DNA from: CAJCIS01 sp965276755
GTDB lineage: Bacteria > Pseudomonadota > Alphaproteobacteria > Acetobacterales > Acetobacteraceae
NCBI GenBank assembly: GCA_965276755.1
Contig: OZ255625.1
Coordinates: 2,108,001 to 2,172,000 of the forward strand
Length of the DNA: 64,000 bases
Reading direction: 5' to 3'
This document shows, one piece after another, positions 16,341 to 25,972 of this stretch (position 1 is its first letter; every line of letters begins with the position of its first letter). The notes under the pieces were generated by a model. That model was not told the origin of the DNA and did no database searches. It saw only the letters and a program-made list of their open reading frames with translations. Position numbers and translations under genes: made by a program.

Positions 16341-17546
16341 GTGCCGCGCCTGTCATGGCCGCCTGCGCAGGACCGCCTCGAGGAGCACATTATCCGCATC
16401 CTTCCCCTGGCGCATGCCGCCCTTGTCTGCGGCCTGCTCGCCGACTTTGGCACCGCCGCCGCCCAGATGCCGCTTGCCGGACCGCCCGCGGTGGGCGTCA
16501 TCCGCGCCGCCCGCACGCCGATTACCGAGACGGACGAATTTATCGGCCGCGTGCAGGCGATCAGCCGCGTGGCGCTCGTGGCACGCGTGACCGCGTTCCT
16601 GGAAAAGCGCCTGTTTATTGAGGGCACCGAGGTCAAGCAGGGCGATCTGCTGTATCAATTGGAGTTCGGACCCTATCAGGCAGATGTGGAGGCCAAGCAG
16701 GCCGCGTTGGGCCAGGCCAATGCATTGCTGCAGAATGCGACTCTGACGCTGAACAGGGCGGCGTCACTGCTCAATACGCCCGCGGGCTTGCGATCAACTT
16801 ACGACAACGATGTGGCCCAGCAACGCAGCCAGGCGGCACAGGTGCTGGGCGCGCAGGCCAATTTGCAGACCTCGCAGATCAACCTGGGTTATACGCAAAT
16901 CCATGCGCCGATTGCGGGCAAGATAAGCCGCACCAGCGTGACCGAAGGCAACGTGGTCGGGCCAAACAGCGGGGTTCTGGCCACCATCGTCAGCCAGGAC
17001 CCGATGTATGTGGTCTTTCCGATATCCTCGCACGCGGCGCTGGATTTGCGCAACCGTTACGCCGGCCATGGCGGCTTCGGCGCGGTGCAGGTGCGCATCC
17101 GCCTCGCCGATGGCACGATCTACGGCCAGGCGGGCAAGTTCGACTATATTGACCCGACCGTTTCGGCAACGACCGATACGCTGACCGCGCGCGCGGTGCT
17201 GCCCAACCCTGTACTTGCCGCTGATAGCGGCGGCGGCGGCGGCGCGCGCCAGTTGATCGACGGCCAGTTCGTTCAGGTGCTCGTCGAGGGCCTGACGCCG
17301 ATCGAGGTGCTGGGCGTGCCGCGTGCCGCGGTGCTGTCCGACCAGGAGGGCGATTACGTCTTTACTGTCGATGCGCAGAACAAGGCGCAGGAAACGCGCG
17401 TGCATCTGGGCCAATCCACGCCGACGATCGCCGCGATCATCAACGGGCTGAGCCAGGGTCAGGAGGTGATTGTCGAAGGCATCCAGCGCGTGCGGCCCGG
17501 CATGGCGGTGCTGCCGGGACCGGCCTCGCCTGGGCCGGCGAAGTGA
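16341..17546 (+). CDS. RND efflux periplasmic adaptor (membrane fusion protein)
   Basis: A 401-aa MFP-family subunit. A hydrophobic N-terminal export segment (LAHAALVCGLLADFGTAAAQ) is followed by the barrel-sandwich hybrid half ALVARVTAFLEKRLFIEG. A coiled-coil hairpin (about residues 110-185) leads to the closing lipoyl half LGYTQIHAPIAGKISRT, and beta-barrel and membrane-proximal domains run to the end. It links an inner-membrane RND pump to an outer-membrane channel. The start is a GTG at 16341; a shorter start cannot be ruled out. An R2 repeat separates it from the pump gene. Confidence 0.9.
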   Translation: MPRLSWPPAQDRLEEHIIRILPLAHAALVCGLLADFGTAAAQMPLAGPPAVGVIRAARTPITETDEFIGRVQAISRVALVARVTAFLEKRLFIEGTEVKQGDLLYQLEFGPYQADVEAKQAALGQANALLQNATLTLNRAASLLNTPAGLRSTYDNDVAQQRSQAAQVLGAQANLQTSQINLGYTQIHAPIAGKISRTSVTEGNVVGPNSGVLATIVSQDPMYVVFPISSHAALDLRNRYAGHGGFGAVQVRIRLADGTIYGQAGKFDYIDPTVSATTDTLTARAVLPNPVLAADSGGGGGARQLIDGQFVQVLVEGLTPIEVLGVPRAAVLSDQEGDYVFTVDAQNKAQETRVHLGQSTPTIAAIINGLSQGQEVIVEGIQRVRPGMAVLPGPASPGPAK

Positions 17547-17552
17547 CGGTGA

Positions 17553-17744
17553 TTAGGCAGGCAAGGCCAGGGGCTCTGCCCCTGGACCCCGCTGGGGACA
17601 AGTCCCCAGACCCCGTTACTTGGTCGGGGGGCGACGCGCGTGTGGTGACAGTCTCGCTGCCCCCCTCCTCATCTACCGACAAAATAGGTTCTAAGGACTT
17701 GTCCTTAGCGGGGGTCCAGGGGGCAGAGCCCCCTGGCCTAGCTG
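17553..17744. repeat. R2 GC-rich inverted repeat between adaptor and pump genes
   Basis: About 190 bp bounded by CAGGGGCTCTGCCCCTGGACCC and, inverted at the other end, GGGTCCAGGGGGCAGAGCCCC. Inside are AAGTCCCCAGACCCC and ATAGGTTCTAAGGACTTGTCC blocks shared with the copy at 63.5 kb. It splits an adaptor-pump operon and ends two bases before the pump ATG, so its hairpin may weaken or attenuate pump expression. Confidence 0.75.
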
Positions 17745-17745
17745 C

Positions 17746-20700
17746 ATGATCAGCGCCATTTTCGTCGACCGGCCGCGGCTGGCCATCGTCATTGCCATTA
17801 TCATCACGATCGCTGGGGCGATTTCGCTGACGCGCATCCCCGTGGCGCAATTTCCCGATATCGTGCCGCCGCAGGTGCAGGTGTCTGCGACCTATCCCGG
17901 TGCGTCTGCGGCGGATGTGGAGTCCTCGGTTGCCCAGCCGATCGAGGCGCAGGTCGTGGGCGTGGACAAGATGCTCTACATGAAGAGCACGAACGCCAAT
18001 GACGGCACCTATAATCTGACGGTCAGCTTCGCACTTGGCACCAATCCTGACATCGACACGGTCAACGTCAATAATCGCGTGCAGACGGCACTGGCGCAAT
18101 TGCCCGCCGAGGTGCAGCAGGAGGGCTTGCGCGTCCAGAAGGCGAGCAGCGCCATTCTGGAATTCGTCAATTTCTTCAGCAAGACGGGCCGGCAGGATAC
18201 GCTATTTATCACCAATTACGTGACGATCAGCGTACTGGACGAAATTTCGCGCATTCCCGGCGTGGGCCAGGCGCAGCTCTTCAGCCAGCAGCTTTATTCC
18301 ATGCGCATCTGGTTCGACAGCCAGCGCCTGACAAACCTCAACCTTTCGCCGGGCGATGTCATTGCGGCAATCCAGTCGCAGAGCGTGGTGGCACCGGTCG
18401 GGCGCGTCGGCGCTCGGCCGGCGAGCAATCAGGTGCAGTTCCAGTTCAACGTGCAGACGCAGGGGCGGCTGACCACGCCCCAGCAATTCGGCGATATCGT
18501 GGTACGCGCCAACAATGACGGATCATTGCTGCGCGTGCGCGACGTGGCGCGTGTCGAGCTGGGCGCGCAGAACGTGGACAGCGAAAGCCGGCTGGACGGC
18601 AAGCCTTCCGTCGCCATGCGCATCAATCTGGCACCCGGCGCTAACGCCGTGGCGACCGCGCGCCTGGTCAACGCGAAGCTTCAGACGCTCAAGGCACGCT
18701 TCCCCGAGGGGATGGATTACCAGACGACGTGGGACAGCACGATCTTCGTGCGCGACACCATCACCGAGGTTCTGCGCACCCTGGGCGAGGCGTTCGTCCT
18801 TGTCGTGCTCGTCGTGTTCCTGTTCCTGGGCAATTTGCGCGCGACGATCATTCCAACCATCGCCGTGCCGGTCAGCCTGATCGGCACGTTTTCGGTGCTG
18901 CTGGCGGCCGGATTTTCAGCCAACACCGTGAGCTTGCTGGCGATGGTTCTTGCCATCGGCATCGTTGTCGATGATGCCATCGTCGTGGTCGAGAACGTCG
19001 AGCGCGTGATCGAGGAGAGGCCCGAACTGAGTATTGCCGATGCCACGAAGGAGGCGATGCGCGAAATCACGGCACCCATTCTGGCCATTACGCTCGTGCT
19101 GCTGTCCGTTTTCGTGCCGATCGCCTTCATTCCGGGCATTTCGGGCGTGCTGTTCCAGCAATTCGCCGTGACGATCTGCATTTCCATGCTGATTTCGGCC
19201 ATGTGCGCGCTGGTCCTTTCGCCTGCCTTGTGCGCGGTGTTCCTGCGCCGGCGCGAAGGCCCGCCCCGCGGCTTGCTGGGCCGCGTATCGCGCGGCATCG
19301 ATCGTGCGCGAAATGGCTATGCCAGTGTGGTCACGCGTCTGGTGCGCGTTTCCATCTTCGGGCTCCTCGCCGTGGCGGTCTTCGCGGTAGGCATTTTCGG
19401 CATGTCCGCCATCACGCCCACGGGGTTTCTGCCCAGCGAGGACCAAGGCGGGTTCTTCATTTCCATACAATTGCCCGATGGCGCCTCGGTGGCGCGCACC
19501 AGCAAGGTTGTCGGGCAGATGGAGAAGGAGGTGCTGAAAATGCCTGGAGTGGCGGACACCTTTGCCATCGTGGGCTTTTCCATCCTCGATTCCTCGCAGG
19601 AATCCAATAGCGGCTTCATGTTCGCCCGGCTCAAGCCTTTCGCCGACCGCACCTCGACCGAGACCGGCGTCAACGCCCTGATCAAGCGCGTCTTCGGCGT
19701 GGGCGCGGGTATCCGCTCGGCGGTTGTCGTGGCGATCAACCTGCCGCCGATCATCGGCCTGGCCACGACCGGCGGCTTCGAATACCAGATGGACGCGCTC
19801 GAGGGACAGGACCCTGCCTCGATCAACAGCACCATGGGCGGGCTCATCGCGGCGGCCCACCAGAACCGCAGCATCGGCCAGATATTCTCGACCTTCACCG
19901 CGTCCAACCCGTCGCTGTTTCTCGACATCGACCGGGAAAAGGCGCAGGCGCTGGGGTTGAACATGTCCGACGTGTTTGCCGCGTTGCAGGCGACGCTGGG
20001 CGGTATCTACATCAACGATTTCAACCTCTATGGCCGCGTCTGGCAGGTCAATATCGAGGGCGAGGCGTATGATCGCAGCGACATCCCCTCGCTGTGGCAG
20101 ATCTACATCCGTAACAAGACGGGCGAGATGGTGCCGCTACGCTCGATTGCCGATCTGCGCATCGTGCTCGGCCCGCAAGTGATTACGCGCTACAACAATT
20201 ATCGCTCCGTCACGATCAACGGGGCGCCGGCGCCCGGCGTTTCATCCGGCCAGTCGATTGCGGCGATGGCGGCCGTGTCGGCGCACACTCTGCCGCCCGG
20301 CTATGCTTACGAGTGGACGGGCACGGCCTATCAGGAAGTGGCCGCGGCAGGCCAGACCGGCACGATCCTGGCTCTGGCCGTGCTGTTCGCGTATTTGTTC
20401 CTGGTGGCACTTTATGAAAGCTGGGTGATCCCGATCCCCGTGCTGCTCTCGGTTGCCGTAGGCGTGTTCGGCTCCATGCTGGGCATCGTGCTGGCGGGGC
20501 TGACCTTGGATTTGTACGCGCAGATCGGCCTGGTCGTGCTGATTGCGCTGGCGGCCAAAAACGGCATTTTGATCGTCGAATTTGCCCGCGACCAGCGCGA
20601 GGCCGGGATGCCGATTGCCGAGGCAGCTGTCGCGGGCTCGCGCATGCGTTTCCGCGCGGTGATGATGACCTCTTTTGCCTTCATCCTTGGGCTGGTGCCT

Positions 20701-20898
20701 CTGGTGATTGCCACGGGCGCGGCCTCGATCAGCCGGCGGGACGTGGGCACGCCGGTGTTTGCGGGCATGCTGGCAGCGAGTGCGGTGGGGATTTTCCTGA
20801 TCCCCATGCTCTATGTTACCTTCCAGACCGCGCGCGAGTGGACCAGCGCGCGCGTCCGCCGGGCACCTGCGCAACCGCGCGCGCGCCCGGGCGTCTAG
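17746..20898 (+). CDS. RND family multidrug efflux pump, inner-membrane permease (HAE1 type)
   Basis: A 1050-aa proton-driven exporter. FVDRPRLAIVIAIIITIAGAI begins the first membrane helix and 12 helices are arranged in two repeats with large periplasmic loops after helices 1 and 7. The proton-relay residues are present: VDDAIVVVENVE (the Asp pair of helix 4) and AAKNGILIVEFA (Lys of helix 10). GFLPSEDQGG in the second loop matches AcrB-type pumps. Partner of the adaptor just upstream; no TolC-like gene follows in the window, and no local repressor is seen. Substrates cannot be predicted. Confidence 0.95.
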   Translation: MISAIFVDRPRLAIVIAIIITIAGAISLTRIPVAQFPDIVPPQVQVSATYPGASAADVESSVAQPIEAQVVGVDKMLYMKSTNANDGTYNLTVSFALGTNPDIDTVNVNNRVQTALAQLPAEVQQEGLRVQKASSAILEFVNFFSKTGRQDTLFITNYVTISVLDEISRIPGVGQAQLFSQQLYSMRIWFDSQRLTNLNLSPGDVIAAIQSQSVVAPVGRVGARPASNQVQFQFNVQTQGRLTTPQQFGDIVVRANNDGSLLRVRDVARVELGAQNVDSESRLDGKPSVAMRINLAPGANAVATARLVNAKLQTLKARFPEGMDYQTTWDSTIFVRDTITEVLRTLGEAFVLVVLVVFLFLGNLRATIIPTIAVPVSLIGTFSVLLAAGFSANTVSLLAMVLAIGIVVDDAIVVVENVERVIEERPELSIADATKEAMREITAPILAITLVLLSVFVPIAFIPGISGVLFQQFAVTICISMLISAMCALVLSPALCAVFLRRREGPPRGLLGRVSRGIDRARNGYASVVTRLVRVSIFGLLAVAVFAVGIFGMSAITPTGFLPSEDQGGFFISIQLPDGASVARTSKVVGQMEKEVLKMPGVADTFAIVGFSILDSSQESNSGFMFARLKPFADRTSTETGVNALIKRVFGVGAGIRSAVVVAINLPPIIGLATTGGFEYQMDALEGQDPASINSTMGGLIAAAHQNRSIGQIFSTFTASNPSLFLDIDREKAQALGLNMSDVFAALQATLGGIYINDFNLYGRVWQVNIEGEAYDRSDIPSLWQIYIRNKTGEMVPLRSIADLRIVLGPQVITRYNNYRSVTINGAPAPGVSSGQSIAAMAAVSAHTLPPGYAYEWTGTAYQEVAAAGQTGTILALAVLFAYLFLVALYESWVIPIPVLLSVAVGVFGSMLGIVLAGLTLDLYAQIGLVVLIALAAKNGILIVEFARDQREAGMPIAEAAVAGSRMRFRAVMMTSFAFILGLVPLVIATGAASISRRDVGTPVFAGMLAASAVGIFLIPMLYVTFQTAREWTSARVRRAPAQPRARPGV

Positions 20899-20910
20899 AG
20901 AGGCCAGGCT

Positions 20911-20940
20911 TTGACAGAACTGCGGCCCCCTCGCTCAATA
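20911..20940 (+). promoter_or_regulatory. Possible promoter before tkt
   Basis: A perfect -35 hexamer TTGACA at 20911-20916 lies 17-18 bp before a weak -10 (CTCAAT/TCAATA). It is about 30 bp upstream of the tkt ATG at 20969 and would drive the pentose-phosphate block independently of the efflux pump. Confidence 0.35.
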
Positions 20941-20968
20941 TGGCCGCAACGAGGACGGAACCCGCCAC

Positions 20969-23044
20969 ATGCCCCCAGCTGATGCGATCGCAGGTATGGA
21001 CCTGGACACGCTGTGCATCGATACCATGCGCACCTTGGCCATGGATGCGGTGCAAAAGGCCAAGTCAGGCCATCCCGGCACGCCGATGGCGCTGGCGCCG
21101 GTCGCCTACACGCTGTGGCAGCGCTTCCTGAACTACGATCCGGCGGACGCGAACTGGCCCAATCGGGACCGCTTCGTGCTTTCGGTCGGCCATGCCTCCA
21201 TGCTGCTGTATTCGCTGATTCATCTGACCGGTATTCGTGCGGTCAATGAGCACGAGGATCGTAACGCCCCCGCGCTGACGATTGATGATTTGAAGAAGTT
21301 TCGCCAGCTTGACAGCAAAACGCCGGGCCACCCGGAATATCGCATGACGTCGGGCGTAGAGACCACGACCGGTCCGCTCGGCCAGGGCTGCGCCAATGCC
21401 GTGGGAATGGCGATGGCGCAGCTTTACATGGCGAAACGTTATAACAAACCCGGCTTTGAACTGTTCGATTACCACGTCTATGCGCTGGCCGGTGACGGCG
21501 ACATGATGGAGGGCGTCACCAACGAGGCCGCCAGCATGGCCGGGCATCTGCGGCTCGGCAATCTGACCTGGATTTACGACAGCAACCGGATCACGATCGA
21601 AGGCTCCACCGATCTGGCCTTCAACGAGGATGTGGCCGCGCGTTTTGCAGCGCTCGGCTGGCATGTCGAGGATGTGCCGGATGTGAACGATCTGGCCGCG
21701 GTTGGTGCGGCGATAGCGCGTGCAAAAGCCGAAACGACGCGCCCGAGTTTCATTCGCGTGCACAGCATCATCGGCTACGGAGCACCGCATAAGGCCGGCA
21801 CCAGGGAAGCCCATGGGGAGCCGCTGGGCGATGAGGAAATCCGCGGCGCCAAGCGTGCCTATGGATGGCCAGAGGACGCGCAGTTCCTTGTGCCCGATGG
21901 CGTGATGCAGCATTTTGCCGAAACGATGGGCCGGCGTGGCAGTGAGGCACGCGCCGCCTGGATGGCGATGGTCGAGCGCTACAAGGTCGATTACCCCGAA
22001 CTTGCGGCAGAGCTGGAGATGATGAACCAGCATACGCTGCCCGCGGGCTGGGACGCCGATATCCCCGTGTTCCCGACGGACGCGAAGGGCCTGGCCTCGC
22101 GTGACAGCAATCAGAAGGTGCTGAACGCGGTGGGACCCCGCGTGCCATGGATGCTGGGTGGTGCCGCCGATCTGTCACCGTCGACCAAGACCAACATGAC
22201 CTTTGAGGGTGTGGGCAGCTTCGAGCCCGATAATTACGGCGGACGCAACCTGCATTTCGGTATTCGCGAACATGCCATGGGTTCGATCTCCAACGGCCTG
22301 GCGCTATCGGCACTGCGTCCCTATTGCAGCGGCTTTTTGATCTTTTCCGATTATATGAAGCCGCCCATTCGCCTGTCTGCGATCATGGAATTGCCGGTGA
22401 TGTATATCTTCACCCACGACAGCATCGGCGTGGGTGAAGATGGGCCAACGCACCAGCCGATCGAACAGCTTGTCAGCCTGCGCGCAATCCCCGGCATGAT
22501 CGTGGTGCGTCCGGGCGACGCCAACGAAGTGGCCGAAGCCTGGCGCGTGCTGCTGCCGCAGAAGGAGCGACCGTCCTGCCTTGTCCTGTCGCGCCAGCCG
22601 CTGCCCACGCTGGATCGCTCGAAATTTGCGCCAGCTTCCGGACTTGCGCGCGGGGCCTATGTTCTGGCCGATTGCAAGGGCAAGCCGGCTGTCATCCTGA
22701 TGGCAACAGGTTCTGAATTGCATCTCGTCGTTGGCGCCTGGGAGAAATTGACCGCCGAGGGCATTGCCGCGCGTGTCGTCAGCTTCCCGTCCTGGGATTT
22801 GTTCGAGCACCAGGATGAAGCCTACCGCCATTCCGTGCTGCCGCCCGATGTGGCCGGGCGCGTCGCGGTCGAGCAGGGATCGACTGTCGGCTGGGACCGC
22901 TATGTCGGCAGCACGGGCGCGGTGATCGGTATGCACAGCTTCGGCGCCAGCGCGCCCATGGCTGACCTCATGACGAAGTTTGGCTTCACGCCCGATGCTG
23001 TCGCCAAGGCCGCGCGCGAGCAGGCAGGCAAATCCAAAGGATGA
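20969..23044 (+). CDS. tkt: Transketolase
   Basis: A 691-aa thiamine-diphosphate enzyme that moves two-carbon units between sugar phosphates. SGHPGTPMALAP near the N-terminus holds the substrate His. GDGDMMEGV is the ThDP/metal-binding GDG motif, and FGIREHAMGSISNG carries the catalytic Glu. GEDGPTHQPIEQL is the transketolase-specific motif. Full length with the usual three domains. First gene of a run of eight carbon-metabolism genes in one direction; tal-pgi starts seven bases after its stop. Confidence 0.96.
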   Translation: MPPADAIAGMDLDTLCIDTMRTLAMDAVQKAKSGHPGTPMALAPVAYTLWQRFLNYDPADANWPNRDRFVLSVGHASMLLYSLIHLTGIRAVNEHEDRNAPALTIDDLKKFRQLDSKTPGHPEYRMTSGVETTTGPLGQGCANAVGMAMAQLYMAKRYNKPGFELFDYHVYALAGDGDMMEGVTNEAASMAGHLRLGNLTWIYDSNRITIEGSTDLAFNEDVAARFAALGWHVEDVPDVNDLAAVGAAIARAKAETTRPSFIRVHSIIGYGAPHKAGTREAHGEPLGDEEIRGAKRAYGWPEDAQFLVPDGVMQHFAETMGRRGSEARAAWMAMVERYKVDYPELAAELEMMNQHTLPAGWDADIPVFPTDAKGLASRDSNQKVLNAVGPRVPWMLGGAADLSPSTKTNMTFEGVGSFEPDNYGGRNLHFGIREHAMGSISNGLALSALRPYCSGFLIFSDYMKPPIRLSAIMELPVMYIFTHDSIGVGEDGPTHQPIEQLVSLRAIPGMIVVRPGDANEVAEAWRVLLPQKERPSCLVLSRQPLPTLDRSKFAPASGLARGAYVLADCKGKPAVILMATGSELHLVVGAWEKLTAEGIAARVVSFPSWDLFEHQDEAYRHSVLPPDVAGRVAVEQGSTVGWDRYVGSTGAVIGMHSFGASAPMADLMTKFGFTPDAVAKAAREQAGKSKG

Positions 23045-23051
23045 TGCCCCC

Positions 23052-25904
23052 ATGGACACGGTGATTAATACGAGCGAGCAGGACGCGGCCAATCCCGTCA
23101 GGCAGCTTCTGGCGCATGGCCAGTCGCCTTGGCTGGATTTCATCCGCCGCAGCTTTATCGCCGACGGCAGTTTGAAGAAGCTGGTCGATGAAGACGGTCT
23201 GGGGGGTGTTACCTCAAACCCTTCCATCTTTGAAAAGGCCATGGGCAGCGGGGCGGATTACGATCCGCAATTCAAGGAACTTGCTGCGGGCGGCTTGCAC
23301 GACGCAAACGATTTGTATGAGACGATGGCTGTTGACGATATCCAGCACGCGGCCGACGTGCTGCGCCCGGTGTTCGAGCGCACGCGCGGATTGGACGGCT
23401 TTGTCAGCCTTGAAGTTTCGCCCTATCTGGCATTGCGAACGGAACAGACGATTGCCGAAGCGCGGCGCCTGTGGAAGTGGGTCGATCGTCCCAATCTGAT
23501 GGTCAAGGTGCCAGGGACCGAGCAGGGCGCGCCGTCGGTGCGCATCCTGATCGAGGACGGGATTAACATCAACGTCACGCTTCTGTTCTCGCTCGAATCC
23601 TATCAGTCCGTCGCGGAAGCCTACATGGTAGGGCTGGAGGCGCGCGTGGCGCGCGGGCACGACGTTTCACGCATTTCGAGCGTCGCAAGCTTTTTCGTCA
23701 GCCGCATCGACGCGCAGATAGACAAAACAATCGATGAGCGCGTGGCGGCGGGCGACCCGGAAGCCGACGCGCTGAAGAAATTGCGCGGCCGTGTGGCCAT
23801 TGCCAACGCCAAGCAGGCTTATGCGTGGTTCCAGGAGATGAAGGCCTCCGACCGTTGGCAAAAATTGCAGGCGGCCGGCGCCAATCCGCAGCGCCTGCTT
23901 TGGGCCAGCACCGGCACGAAGGACAAGGCGTACAGTGACGTGCTCTACGTCGAACAATTGATCGGGCGTGACACGGTCAACACCATGCCGCCCGCAACGA
24001 TGGATGCCTTCCGCGCACACGGCCACGCCGAGGACACGCTGAGCCAGGGCTTGGACGAGGCGCGCCACGTCTTGAGCGAGGTCGAGCGCCTGGGCCTTGA
24101 TCTTGCCGGGGTCACCAAGCACCTTGTGCAGGACGGTGTGCAATTATTCGCCGATGCCGCCGATAACCTTCTCGGCGCGGTGGCCGAGAAGCGCGCCAAG
24201 CTCAGCGGCAGCACGATCTCCGGCCTGGCGTGGAAATTGCCGCCAGACTTGGAAAAATCCGTTACAACCACGTTGGACACATGGCGCCGGGACGGCCGCG
24301 TTCGCCAGCTCTGGGCGCACGATGCGCGTTTGTGGACAGACGAGGATGAAGCCAAATGGCTCGGATGGCTGGGCATCGTTGCCGAGCGTACGCGCAACAT
24401 TCAGGAGCTGCTGGACTTCCAGCAAGACGTGAAACAGGCGGGCTTTGCCCATGTCCTGCTGCTCGGCATGGGTGGCTCCAGCCTGGGGCCGGAAGTGTTC
24501 GGCCGTACCTTCGGCCACCGCGCAGGTTGGCCGTCTTTGCACGTGCTCGACAGCACCGATCCCCAGCAGATCAAGACATTTGAAAACGCGGTCGATCTGT
24601 CCAAAACGCTGGTCATCGTCAGCAGCAAGTCCGGCGGAACGCTCGAACCCAATATCCTGAAAGCCTATTTCTTTGACCGCATGAAGGCGGCGGTGGGCGC
24701 AGACCGCGCCGCCAGCCATTTCGTTGCTGTCACAGACCCAGGCTCCCACATGCAGAAAGTGGCCGAAGGTGACCGCTTCCGCCATATTTTCTACGGCGAC
24801 CCGGCAATCGGCGGTCGCTATTCGGTGCTGTCGAATTTCGGCCTGGTTCCGGCGGCAGCCATCGGCATCGACATTGAACAACTTCTGGCCTCTGCCTCCC
24901 GCATGGTCCAATCCTGCTCGGCCGGCACACCACCTGCGCATAATCCCGGCGTGCAGCTCGGCACGATTCTGGGGCAGGCCGGTCTGCAAGGGCGCGACAA
25001 GATCACGATCGTCGCCTCCCCAGGCATTGCCGATCTTGGCGCCTGGCTGGAACAGCTGATTGCCGAATCCACTGGTAAAATCGGCCGCGGGCTGATTCCC
25101 ATTGATGGCGAAGCCCTGGGTGCGCCTAACGTGTACGGCAGCGATCGCGTCTTTGCCTACCTGCAGCTTGCCGATGCGCCTGATGCTGCGCAGGAAGCGG
25201 CGATCACCGCGCTGGAGAAAGCCGGCCAGCCGGTGATCCGCGCCACGCTCAACGGGCACATGGAAATCGCCCAGCAATTCTTTTTATGGGAGTTTGCCGT
25301 GGCCGTCGCAGGCAGTCAGATCGGCATCAATGCGTTCAACCAACCCGATGTCGAAGCCAGCAAGATCAAGACACGCGAGCTTACCGATGAATTCACACGC
25401 GCCGGCTCGCTGCCGAACGAGACGCCCTTCGCAACCTTTGACGGCATCAAGCTCTTTGCCGATCCCGCCAACGCCCAAGCGTTGCACGGCAATTCACTTG
25501 CCGACGTGCTGCGCACGCATTTCGACCGCCTCAAGCCTGGCGACTACGCCGCCTTGCTCGCCTATATAGAAAGGGATCCAGCCAGCATCGCGAAGCTGGA
25601 CGAGCTGCGCCTGATGATCCGCAACACGCGCCACGTGGCGGTTGCTGCTGAATTCGGCCCGCGATTCCTGCATTCAACGGGACAAGCTTACAAAGGCGGT
25701 CCGAATAGCGGCGTCTTTTTGCAAATTACCTCCGACGATGCAGCCGATCTGCAAGTGCCGGGGGAAAAATACACCTTCTCCGTCGTCAAGGCAGCGCAGG
25801 CGCGCGGCGATTTCGGTGTGTTGGCCGAACGCGGGCGGCGGGCTTTGCGCGTGCATCTTAGCGGGCCTCAAGGGCTAGATGTGATCCGCGACGCGCTGAA
25901 ATAA
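23052..25904 (+). CDS. tal-pgi: Bifunctional transaldolase / glucose-6-phosphate isomerase
   Basis: A 950-aa fusion. Residues 1 to about 365 are a transaldolase: GGVTSNPSIFEKAM, PNLMVKVPGTEQG with the Schiff-base Lys, and LLWASTGTKDKAYSDV. Residues about 400-950 are a phosphoglucose isomerase: LLGMGGSSLGPEVFG, LDSTDPQQI and SSKSGGTLEPN, with QFFLWEFAVAVAGSQIGINAFNQPDV in the C-terminal half. The fusion is known from acetic acid bacteria and some other alphaproteobacteria. It joins the non-oxidative pentose-phosphate and upper glycolytic/gluconeogenic steps in one polypeptide. The start at 23052 is preferred; an ORF start at 22980 lies inside tkt. Confidence 0.95.
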   Translation: MDTVINTSEQDAANPVRQLLAHGQSPWLDFIRRSFIADGSLKKLVDEDGLGGVTSNPSIFEKAMGSGADYDPQFKELAAGGLHDANDLYETMAVDDIQHAADVLRPVFERTRGLDGFVSLEVSPYLALRTEQTIAEARRLWKWVDRPNLMVKVPGTEQGAPSVRILIEDGININVTLLFSLESYQSVAEAYMVGLEARVARGHDVSRISSVASFFVSRIDAQIDKTIDERVAAGDPEADALKKLRGRVAIANAKQAYAWFQEMKASDRWQKLQAAGANPQRLLWASTGTKDKAYSDVLYVEQLIGRDTVNTMPPATMDAFRAHGHAEDTLSQGLDEARHVLSEVERLGLDLAGVTKHLVQDGVQLFADAADNLLGAVAEKRAKLSGSTISGLAWKLPPDLEKSVTTTLDTWRRDGRVRQLWAHDARLWTDEDEAKWLGWLGIVAERTRNIQELLDFQQDVKQAGFAHVLLLGMGGSSLGPEVFGRTFGHRAGWPSLHVLDSTDPQQIKTFENAVDLSKTLVIVSSKSGGTLEPNILKAYFFDRMKAAVGADRAASHFVAVTDPGSHMQKVAEGDRFRHIFYGDPAIGGRYSVLSNFGLVPAAAIGIDIEQLLASASRMVQSCSAGTPPAHNPGVQLGTILGQAGLQGRDKITIVASPGIADLGAWLEQLIAESTGKIGRGLIPIDGEALGAPNVYGSDRVFAYLQLADAPDAAQEAAITALEKAGQPVIRATLNGHMEIAQQFFLWEFAVAVAGSQIGINAFNQPDVEASKIKTRELTDEFTRAGSLPNETPFATFDGIKLFADPANAQALHGNSLADVLRTHFDRLKPGDYAALLAYIERDPASIAKLDELRLMIRNTRHVAVAAEFGPRFLHSTGQAYKGGPNSGVFLQITSDDAADLQVPGEKYTFSVVKAAQARGDFGVLAERGRRALRVHLSGPQGLDVIRDALK

Positions 25905-25957
25905 AGTTCTGGGGCTTTGCCCCCGACCCCACCAAAGGCCGGCGGCCTTTGGAAACC
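25905..25957. repeat. Short R2-like GC-rich palindromes between tal-pgi and gnd
   Basis: TCTGGGGCTTTGCCCCCGACCCC followed by CCAAAGGCCGGCGGCCTTTGG forms two adjacent hairpins. It resembles the end of R2 elements. It lies inside the operon and could set relative expression of gnd. Confidence 0.55.
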
Positions 25958-25972
25958 ATGACGGAGACGGTA

